NCBI GenBank assembly: GCA_030159075.1
Contig: BROG01000971.1
Location: forward strand, 117,501-181,500
Reading direction: 5' to 3'
Source: Atrina japonica
Taxonomy: Eukaryota > Mollusca > Bivalvia > Pterioida > Pinnidae
Length of the DNA stretch: 64,000 bases
A program made the position numbers and the translations under genes. Positions 25,501 to 37,500 of the stretch are shown here, piece by piece; the first letter of the stretch is position 1, and each line of letters opens with the position of its first letter. The notes beneath the pieces were generated by a model. That model saw nothing but the letters and a program-made list of their open reading frames with translations, did no database searches and had not been told where the DNA came from.

Positions 25501-28500
25501 ACATAAATTTATTTGTATTGACACATGTATGTGGTATTGTGTGGTTTACCTGATTGTGCAATAAAATTCACTCAAAGCAAGCAGCAATTCATTTTATATT
25601 CTTATTATCTACTAAACAAACTCAGAGTATTAGACAAATTACACTATAAACAACTTAATTAAGATAGGTCTGGTTATGCACCGACTTGTTTTTTTTTCAG
25701 GTGACATAGGGCTACCAATGCCTTCCAGCATTTCTCCGTCACGTATGTGTCCATCTCTACTTGTGCCGAAACCTTTGTGCCTGTCCAGCATTGCCATGAG
25801 GCTTATAGCAGTGTTTATACAAAATTTGCACCATTGACCATTATTTTATACCGGTGCATTTAATAATTCTCCTATCTCTGTTTCGTTAATAGTTACTAGT
25901 CGGGCGACCTTGTAGGAATAATGCCCTACTCAGATGGTGTGAATGCAATTTCTTGCACACTATAAAAACAACCGCAGATTATCGGAGAAAATTTTTCATC
26001 AATCAAAGGCGCGGTGTTTGTTTAAACAAAATCGGAGTTTTTCAGAGAAATTGGCGTCTCTTGGTCCCTACAACTTTCAAATGCATATGCCTAGATCCTT
26101 GTAAACTTGAACTTTGACCCCTAAACCTTTTTTTCTATACAAACTTTGATTGCCTTCACTATTGGGAATGCTTTCTCAAATTTGGTTGAAATCAGACATT
26201 TTGAATTTTTGCCCGATTTTAAGCCGTTTTTCATCAGATATTTTTTATTTCACAAACTTTGTAAACATCCCCCTAAAGATGCTAAATATCAAATATAAGT
26301 CATTCCCATTGTTAGTTCTTGAGAAGAAGATTTTTAAAGATTTTCCTAATTTTACCCCTTTTTGACCCCTTATGGGGCCCCTTTAGGAGTCTGACCCTTT
26401 ATATTCACAAACTTCTTCCCATGGGGATACTTCCTAGTTTTATTGGCCCACAAGATGAAAATGTTCAAAAGTTAACGCACGACGGACGACGGACGACGAC
26501 GGACGAAGAGTGATCGCTATAGGTCCCCATGACCTTTCGGTCAGGTGACCTAAAAACAACTAAATTTCTATAATCTAAATACATGTCAGGTCCGGTCCGC
26601 TTCTGTTCCTTACACTACTTCCTGAAGTACGTCTACCATTACATGTGCTTTGTGACAATTTAGACCTTGAGGTAAATGCTTTGCATGCTTGATTATAAAT
26701 AAAATGAAATTTTTTTTTGGTCATGTATTTAGTTGAAGTACATTACAGATATCTTTTGAGACCGTAAGATGTTTTAATAACTGTTTTTGATGGCTGGAAT
26801 CATCTAATCATTGATGATTCAAGTGTATGTCACATGGCATACACACACTCACTTTGACTTAAGTCTTATCACAAATTAACTGCCAATAAGTGGACGGGAC
26901 AGTGTTATATAATCATAAACACCCTCGAAAATTAACATGCCCACAGGCTATTTACCTGTGAAAGTGTCAACCGATTGATAACCGAACATTTGCTGATTAG
27001 TGATTTATGACGAGTTAACATGTTGCTCACTTTTTTTTTTCCAGTACTTGAAATTTCCGATGACGGAAGATTCTGAAACGTGAAGGGAGGGGCAGAAAGG
27101 ACCCTAAAAATCGGGAGATTTTTCCTCCCGCTGGAAGAATCACATGTATGTGAACAACAATAACTAGCAACAAGCTACAGGAAGTTACAAATAGAAAATG
27201 AAAGTAAAATCAGAATACAGCATTTGCTAAACGCTAACTATAGTTTTACCTGTCAGGCCTGATAAGATTTTTTCTCTTTTCAGCATAATCTTGTGACAAA
27301 AGTTGTTCAACTGGAACAGAGACTTTGCTCGGATCAGCACAAAACCATGTTGTGTCAGCAAAACTAAGCTTAATGGCTTCTATCAGTATGTGTAGATACT
27401 TAACAGAATTCAGACCCAGAGCTGAAATACAAAAGAAAAAGAAAAACACAAAACATTATATACCTGTACAATTAGCGAGATATGAATGCGTGTGTGTGTG
27501 CATGCATGCATGTGTTTGTGTAGAGGACCTTGAGCACTTGCTTTCTGTAGTTTCTTCAAAATCCCTACAAGGGTTTCAGAAGATAATTCAATTATGTGAA
27601 AAGATGACAGACAACGGTCGATGAGAGTTCACAATAGCTCACTGAAGGTTAAAGTGGGCTAAAAAAAATCAAAACAAAATGCCAGTGTTCACATCGTTAC
27701 TTTCCTATACATTTTTATGTATGCTTACATTGATAAAGATTTAATGAAAATGATAAATTTCACAAAATTTCTTTTTACTCTTGGATTCTATTTGCTCTTT
27801 TTTTTCTAAACCATATGCACTCACATTACTTAAAATGTAATATATTTATTTTTGAGGTATCTATGTATATATGAAGTTTATTTTCAAGGTAAAAAAACAT
27901 ATCTTTTTTATTCTGATGGTCAGTGTATTCATGGTAACAAGGCAACAATGAATGTCAAACCTTTAAGCAGTTAAGTATTTTTTTTTTATATAATTCTTTA
28001 TTTTCATATCAATTTTCATCAATACAATTCTTCAGGACATAACACAAGCATGACAAGACATTCACAAAACATCAACACACACATACATATAACTACTGGT
28101 ATAACAGCAAAGTTGAATTAGTTAACTTACTAAGAGTCCTGAACGTTTGCAATTATTAAGTTCAATAACCACACTTAGTCCAGTTTATTTAATGCCTTCA
28201 AATATCTTGTGGCTTGTCCAATGTAGTATACAAAAATCTGATGTGACTATTCGATAACCAGGATTCTGCGAAACTCTATAGGTGGCATATTTTAAAATGA
28301 TTCAAACCACAAACTAATAAATTTGAAGAAAATGAAACTTCCATATTATACCTTGTATATCTACACCATCATCTGCAAACTGTTTAAATATATTCAATGT
28401 CATTAATGCTGTTATTCCTTGTCCATTAGGTGGAATTTCCCATAGCCTAACACCTTTATAATCTGTACTGATTGGTTGCTCATATGTAGTCACATGACTT

Positions 28501-31500
28501 TGTAAATCTTCTACATTCAATACACCTCCATGTTGATGGATCACATCAGATATTGCTTTAGCTATTCTGCCACCATAAAACATGTCTTTCCCATGTGTCC
28601 CCAATTCCTGTGTGACAATTCAATAACAATAAATAATTTTAATAATAAAAAACACACAAAAGCAAATACCGTAAATTGGGATATTTTGGCCATTGTTTAA
28701 TGTTGGCCAATTTGCCCACCCTATTAAAATGGCCAAAATGAATCCATCCAAAATATGTACAAAATGTTTCTATCGATACTTTTTAAAAATATTTGTGTTT
28801 TATGGATAAACAAACAAGGTTTTTTTTAAAATAACACTGTGTGGACGTTAAGCTCAATTAAGTACCATGTGACGCATCAATTCTAACTGTTCTACTGGCA
28901 CTTTTTGATATTTCAAACACCTGGAATGTTTGACACGACGAGATCGAGATCTGATGGTAGACCAAATCTAAACATGATATTAACATAAATGGCCAAAGTG
29001 GCCAATTTTCGTGATGCCAAAATAACCCAATTTACAGTAAAACAAGCATTCTGAATGTATTAAATGGTCAGTACATGTCCCCTACCTGTTTTGTTTATTT
29101 GTTGTTTTACATTCAGTTAAGAATATTTCACATATACCGAGATGTCATCGGCTTAAGGTGAAGTGCCACAAATTTTCATGTGCTATGGACTGATCCCAAT
29201 GCAGTGAGGTTTCTTTTACATGTCATGCCTGCCGTGACACAGGACCATGGTTTTAAGTCTCATCCGAAAGACTTGTGACTTCCACTTTGTATGACATGCG
29301 TTTGGTGAAGGAACAGTCACTACCATTTTTAAAAAGTCTTTGGCAGGACCCGGTCCGGGAATCGAACCTGGTACCTTTCGTGTGTGAGTCAAATGCTCTA
29401 CTACTAGACTGTGGCAAGCATCCTACACATGAAACCATAACTGAATGATTGGCGAGCAATTACAAAACTAAATTTGACTGAAAGTTTTCTGTCATAATCT
29501 CCTTATTATAACCAGAGTACCTCAGTAAGTTGGTGAAGTCTGTTCAGCAAAGGGTGACCAAGCTGCTCATATCAAACACATCTTTAATGTTAAAAATGGT
29601 ACAGTAAACAAGATAGCATAATGATATTCGGTAGTAGTTTTGTGACTGTAGTGTATTTACTACCATCTCTTATAACATACATGTCTAAAGTCTTCAACGT
29701 ACCAACTACAAACAGGGTTTTTTACTGCTCCAAATTTATAGCCAATATTGGTTTTATATTCCCAATTGCAAATCATATTTTCTTTCCCCACTTTTTGCCA
29801 AAAATTCTCATTTGATATGGCAGCTTGACAATAAAAAAGATAAAAAAAGGAAATAGCAAATAGCAAAATAAATGAGATGCCTTTCAGGGATATGCAAAAT
29901 ATTCCCAATTTTGAGCCAAAATGCCACAAAAATCCCATTCCAGCGCCATGGGCCATGTTCCCATAAAGATAAGAAAAAACGTGCACAAAGTTTATTTACA
30001 ATGTGTTTATTTGTTAGTTGACTTTTTACTTACCTGAACTCATCAACCCCTGAAAAACATTGGACTCTTCTGTAAAACAATGACTTAGACCAGTCCAAAT
30101 GTGTCTTTAGAGGTAAATGGGTTAAATTTATCTGCTTTGTCTTCAGTGTACCAAGTACAAAGTTTGTTAAAGCAATATGAGCTGTCCACAATGACAATAT
30201 TTAAAAATTGTTACAAAATTAACACACAATTACTGTTACCTGTCAGAATTAAAACCTGTAAACTTATGTTTTTCAGGAATGCAATACAGTACTTCTCTGA
30301 CATAATCGTAATTATTATGCAAGTGACCTCTAGTTAAAACAATCGAAGTACTTTACCATGCATCTTGAAATATTTGTCTTAGTTGTGGCAATGTTGGAAA
30401 ATGTGGTTATAATTATTAACAAATACATGTAATCAAATCTTTTTCAGATGAGTATGAAACAAACAAATAAGAGCACTTAAATCCAACCGTTTCCTCATTT
30501 CAAATGTGCTACCTTAAAACTCAGGTATCTTTGTAAAATGCCGAAAGTTAATTTTTGTGATGCTTAATTCAAACTAACAGTTACAACAGACTACATTTGG
30601 AAAATTTATTCTTATAATAAACTTGCATTTGTTCTTCTGACCATCAAGAGATACCTTTCTGATGTATATACAAGTTTAAAAATACATGCACTACATAAAA
30701 TCTTCATGTAAAATTTCCAGTGATGATAGCTGATTTTTAACAATTTGTATCTCAGTTGGTTGACTAGTTATTTACTTTTTTCAGAACCTAAAATTTCAAT
30801 CATTCACCTTTAGTTTGGGGTATAAATGAAGATTATCCATACAAGATAAGCAAAGTTACTTCATTTTGTAAAAGTATTATATATTATGGGACACCCTGTA
30901 CCTTAAGTGTATTTGCAAGGTGTGGCAGCCTCATTACTTCACCATATCTGGGTGCTTTGCCATTTAAAAGCATATCTCTTCCATATACATTGGCTTCTTC
31001 TTGTAAGAAATGTGAACCTTCAAAATAATGTTACTTGTATTAGCAATCGCCTCTATATAATATTCACCTGTGCTAAACAGCTGTTAAAGATGACTGTGTT
31101 AACTTAAAGACATTACAGTACATAATGCTGAGACATGTACTTGTAGCATTTTAGGAACAAGAAGAGAATTTGGCGTAATTGATATGTCATCATGCAGTGA
31201 ATTCAAAATTTAAGGTGCGTCATCATGAACTGAATTTGGTGCTTAAAGGGTGTCATCTTGAAGTGAATATGGCATTTAAGGAGTGTCATCATACAGTTAA
31301 TCTGGCATTTAAAGTATGTCATCATGAAGTGAATTTGGCATTCAAGGTGTGTCATCTTGAAATGAATTTGGCATTTAAGGTGTCTCATCTTGAAGTGAAT
31401 TTGGCATTTAAGGTGTATCATCATAACAATGACATCAAAATGTTTACTTCAAAGTTAAAAATGATTTTGAATTATGAAGATAAAGTAAAGATAACATGAT

Positions 31501-34500
31501 CACCATGCTAGAAAATATCATGTAAACCTGACTTCTACCATTCTTTGGTAATAGCAATAGCCTCTATTCAACTTTGCAGAGGTGGGCATAAAAAGTCAAC
31601 ATTTAAATTTGCATGTTAAATTATTAATTTGTTTCATTGTTTTAGGTCATGCCAAGAGTTTTTCACTTAAATATATATCACTAGCTGAAGGTTAAAAGCC
31701 ACAAGTTTTGACTGGTGTTACACTTTTGCACGGATACAGTTCTGTCTGCTGTGGAACGATACCTATTTCAAGTCTCATTAGAAAAGCATGTGACCTGTCA
31801 GTGACTTTGCCTGACTTATCAATGACTCAGGCTGACTTGTCATTGTCATTTGCTACCAACAAATACATTTAAACTAAAATATCAGAAATTCCTACCCATT
31901 TCCCATTGTCTGGCTGTTATCTCCTGGACTGGAAACCCTGTTTCAGCTAGTTCTATAGCTGGGTTTAAAATCTGTGACAGTGACAGCTACAAATAGATAA
32001 TCAAATATCTCAAGCTTACAACATTTTTATTTGATATTGATGCCATGTAAATGTATATATTATAAACATGTAGGTATACACATGTCCAGTCCAGTTGACT
32101 GGTAGAGTAAAGATCCATACAGTGCGACTTTGTCCGTTCTGTATTAATGATGTTTCATTCCTCACTCAAAAATGTTTTAGTTTTAAGGTGATGGCCAGAA
32201 AACCCTGGTCACAATAGTCCTGAGGTGGACACCAAAAGCATTTTATAGGTAAGCGGGCTTTAAAACTCAAGAATCAGCTTAGGTTCCAGCAGGGCTAAAA
32301 CGCACACTAAAGCGGTGTTAGACATTACGATCTTAAGCGTGGTGATCTATAAACTACTCCATTAATTCAGTGTGGTACCACTACTGAATTACAGTTGTAT
32401 AAAGCTATTACAAGCTGAAATCTTGGTATGTTGAGTAGGTACACAGTATGTTTGTCATTACATACCAGTCAGTGGGCTGGTCCACCTAAAGAATATCTAA
32501 GTTGTGGTAATCAAAATTATCGAGTCACTTCACATGTTTATATATAGCATTTATAGTTTAACAGGAGAGAATACAGAATTCTTTATGGAGAGTAAATGTT
32601 CAATGTTGAAATCATGCCCAAACACTTGAAATGAAGACTTAGACAGCCAATGGCCATTGTGCCTGAATTATTGCATTTCTGTGTTACAATAGACAGAAAA
32701 TGCTTCTTAACCATTTACTGACTGATTTTCAGAAAGAGTTGAACTTCTGCAGAATGATAGACATTGCCATTTAATGGAATACTGAAAAATAACATCATAA
32801 TCATGAGAGGGCATTTTGTTTATAGGTAAATAACATCTTTATCACAGGAGGGATTTTTTTTTACTGGTAACTGGGGTCGAATTAAGCATTTCTGTCTCAC
32901 TACACAGTTAGACTAGTTGAAAAAACAAATTTTACTAGTTTGTACTGGTAAATAACATAATCATTGGAGGGGATTGTTTGTACTGGTAAATAACATCATA
33001 ATAATTGGAGGGGATGGTTTGTACTGGTAAATAACAACATAATCATTGGAGGGGATGGGTTGTACTGGTAAATAACATAATCATTGGAGGGGATGGGTTG
33101 TACTGGTAAATAACAACGTAATCATTGGAGGGGATGGTTTGAACTGGTAAATAACATAATCATTGGTGGGGATGGATTGTACTGGTAAATGACATCATAA
33201 TCATTGGAGGGGATGGTTTGTATTGGTAAATAACATTATAATCATTAGAGGGAATGGTTTGTACTAGTAAGTACAACATAATCATTGCAGGGGATGGGTT
33301 GTACTTGTTAATTACATTTTAACTATGGGAAAATGAACTGCATTGGAAAATATCATTAATACTATTGAAGGGAATGATTTGCAAAAGATACCTTCTGACT
33401 TCCAAATATCTTTACTGTATCAGCCCAAGCAGCTGCAGCTCCTGGCACTGTGACAGAATGACCATGGCTAATTGGAATAGGACTGTTCTTGTTGAATCCT
33501 TGTTGATTTAGTTTCTCAAGTGACAAGTTGGCAGGTGCTCTCCCACTGCAAAACATAACAAATTCAAGACAAGGAATTTAAATATGCTCTTTCACAAAAT
33601 GTAAGGTATTCAGTTCAAAATCATATTTTTGTATAAACTTATGTTGATGATTTGATCATAACTACATTGACTTATGAAAAATAAATAACTATTTTTCTAA
33701 AGTGTAAAAATTCAGCATTTTAGTCATGGATGGGTTTTCATGTCTAGAGGATTCAGAAAGTGTCTTTGACACTTTAACTGCTTTACATCCAGGCTATGTG
33801 TCTTAATTCGAGTAACAATATTTCAACCATTGCAAAAAATGATATTTTTATGATAATATTATATCTTATAATAAGTAAAAGTAATAGAAAATATTTTATG
33901 AAAAACAGTTAAAATTTTCACAATTCAAGATGAGGATAGTACAGATATATGTAGATATAAATCCTCTATGGTTTGCTTTCAGTATCAGTATACATCTACA
34001 AATTTTGTATTTATAGATATGTATATATTTACCTCAGGCCAATACGACAGACCTCAGCACAATAACTCGGCCAATTTGGAAATCACTGATTAATGAGCAT
34101 ATCATTAATTTGCTCAGTCAATATGAATTGAACTAGGCCAATGCTGCACAGAAAAATGGCATCTAAAGTTTGGTTTGAAAAAGAAATGGTGACCACTCTC
34201 ACTTGAATTGTCGGTTGGTCACGCGACTTCAATACTGGCTCAGTTCTGTCAATGTTGGCGGAGTTTAGAATTTCATACCATTTGGACATAAAATCCTATA
34301 TTAGGCCAATATTAATATAGTTAATCAATAATACATGTATAAACTGTAGTTATTGTCCTAGTACACATACATATAGATGTAAATGAACAATTCATATTGT
34401 TTAACATGCCAAAATGCAAGGGTCAACAATCATAAACATTACCACTAATGCTAGTAATGGCACTTGTCCTGCAAGACAAGTAATATTTAAATCTACTTGT

Positions 34501-37500
34501 CTGAATGCAAAAATTACTTGTTGGAAAATCAAGTGTTACATTTGTTTTGTGTTTAAACAAGTAAATTTTACTGAATTAATTTTTGTCTTCTAACAATTTT
34601 ACTTTTCTTGTCGGACAAGTGAGAAGTAACATTTACTTAATTGTCTGACCACAGATTGGACTTTTTCTGGACAACTGGACAAATAAGATTGATGAGCCCT
34701 GTAATGCCATGAATGCCACAATACACCTGGAGTGTTAAGAGTTTGTATGCATTCATTTGGCATACATTCTGAGTTTTTGAATTCTGAATAGTGTTTTATG
34801 CCACACTCAATAATTTTTCAGTTATACGGTGGCAGCCTGTTTTGAATGGTGGAGGAGAGAACAAGGTTACAATGTAGCCGGGAAGAGACCAACAGCCTTC
34901 CACAAACAAACTGGCAAACTTTCTCACAAAAGTCAGCGTAGGTAGGAAAGTTAAAAAATTGCATTTACTAACTATTGCAGTGACACTCACAAAAATTTGA
35001 TAAAGATTTTAAAATAGTCTGATTAAAGACCAATCTGTGATATGACATACATGTATTTTTACACAGGGGAGTCTTATGATCTCGAAATTCACGCCACTGC
35101 TCCATTTACTTCGAAATATACATAGTAACAGGTAACCCCAATTTTCAATTGACATATTTTCTACCGGTATTCCAATTCTTATTGGGCAATAAATAGATAT
35201 ATTCATTCTACTACTTAATTTAAATTTGATTTAAGCAATTATTAGTTATCCTTTTACCTTGACTAGTTAACAGGAGTTAATTGTCTCATGTTTTGCACGT
35301 AAACAAGTAATTGATTACAATGCTTTTTACATACAAAAAGTAAATATTCAATTGCAGAGAGTAATTTTGAGATAACAAGTAACAAATCTGTAATACTTTG
35401 ATACTTAAGACCAGAAGCATAATTCAACATAAATGAAATTTTGAGATACAAAATTTCAAGATATCCAGAATAAAAGTACAACATAGTTTAAATTTATAGT
35501 AAAATATTCGAGACCAGCCATTAGATTTTGACCTGACCGGAATTTCAACTCATCTGATTTCGACATAACGAGATTTCACTGTACAATATATTCATTTCAA
35601 CCATTTCATTCTTCCAAACAAAAGTAGATAAGTGATGAATAAGCAATCAAAAACTGCCACAAAAAAAAAAAAATTAAAAAAATAAAATACAATAGAATTC
35701 AATTAATAAATCACACCCATAAATACATACAATGGAATTCAACATTTGAAGTGATCTGTTAAAACATGTTTGTGAACAAATTTCAATTTCTATTGACTTA
35801 ACAATCATGTATAACACAAAATTTGAAAAAAATCTTATCGGTGGTTTAATCATAAGATTAAGATTTTCAATAATGCACCAAGTTTTGACCCTTTTTTGAG
35901 TCACTATAGTACTAGCCCCTTTTAGTTTGCAAACTTGAAATCCCTTCCTAGGAGCAAGCTTTCTGCCAGATTTAGTTTTAATATTCAACATGATTCTTGA
36001 GAAGTTGTTTAAATGGAAAATTTAATGAACACTCACCTACCATTTAAGCCTTTAACTGTCTTACTTTTAGCATCATAGAATAAACAGAAAACATCGCCTC
36101 CAATACCTGTACTGCAAGGTTCCGTCACATTGAGAGCAGCTGCTATGGCAACCGCTGCATCAGCAGCATTTCCTCCAGCTTTTAGGATATCTGTTATAAT
36201 TTTTATACATTTAATGAGGATATCACAAAATTGTTCATGCAAGATTAAGTCTAGATCATTAAAAACAAATGTCAATAAATGTAACATACATATACACTGT
36301 AAAGGATGACTACATCATCCAATATTAACCATTTACCTCATCCACTCCAAGTGAAACATATGGACTCTTCTAAGTCATTGCATTACAGCAGAGTCTATTT
36401 TTTTCATCAGTTGAGGAGTTCATTACTATGAGGTTAATGTGATGAAATGAAAACGTGGGTCTGGCACCTAGGTTACCAAGATTGCCAAGGGATTTCTCCA
36501 TATTGAGAAAATAGACAGTGATGAATTGTTTTATTATACCAACAATATTTAACAAACACAAGTTTTTAACTTAAATCATTAACTTTCATACAGATTTAAG
36601 CATTTGCAGATAACTACATGATTAAATTCCACTTCAGCAAGGTTTACATGTATTGTTCAATAGAATTTCACATACATTTAACATTTTTCTTTATAGACTT
36701 TATGAAATTCTTTGAATTTAAATATAAAATCATAAAAAGGACTTCTAAGAGGTTTTAAATTATAATTCATATACTCATCCTTCACTCTAACTCAAAATCC
36801 TGGATTCAATCAATTTTGTTTCCACCCCTTTTACGAGTTGATGGAACATCAATGTAGTTATGTTATGCTAAGTTGTTTATTGGGAACAAGTCAAAGCAGA
36901 TTTTGCAGTATGGGGTTAATAACACATTATATTTCTGCATTATAAACTGAACTTCCAAGATTGAAATTTCCAAATCACACTTTTATTTGTATATATTTTT
37001 GCTTTTTAAAATGATGAAAATATAGTAACAATTCGCTGAAAAATATAGGTCTACAAGACTTGTTGAAATATATGCTATTAAAGGTCAGTTTGGTGTCCTT
37101 TATGAATTTTAAGATATTATAAATTTGCTTTATAATATTACTTTTCAATTATTTTTTACCATTATACTCTTGTGATAGAATTGACATTAAAAACGATAGA
37201 CTGGACTGTTAACAATTCTTGCGCACGATTAATATGCAAATGAGTTTTGGTCACGTTTCCCTTACTGTGTATTGGCTAAATCTGTCTGTGAAGCTGGACA
37301 AAGAAGTTGCGTCATTCCTCATTTACGTGATCTTAACTGATGAGAAACTTGCAGTAGCCTTTGAAGTTGGGGAAAATGTTTTACATGTACTTGTATTGAC
37401 CTAAAGATTTAAGGCTACTGATAGGAAGTATAGCATAAGGGTATAACACTGCCCTGTCACATAGAAATTTGATATTAATGAAACAATGTTTGTAAGCACA

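Noticed and set aside
29340..29419. A second tRNA gene candidate with GGTTCGATTCC
   Set aside because: It is the head of another SINE family; the anticodon arm does not fold.
31179..31499. 106-codon open frame with an 11-residue repeat
   Set aside because: A 33-bp minisatellite keeps both strands open. It lies in an intron of the GGT-like gene.
37219..37404. 61-codon open frame in GGT intron 1
   Set aside because: No domain, no splice context in phase with the gene, and on the opposite strand to it.
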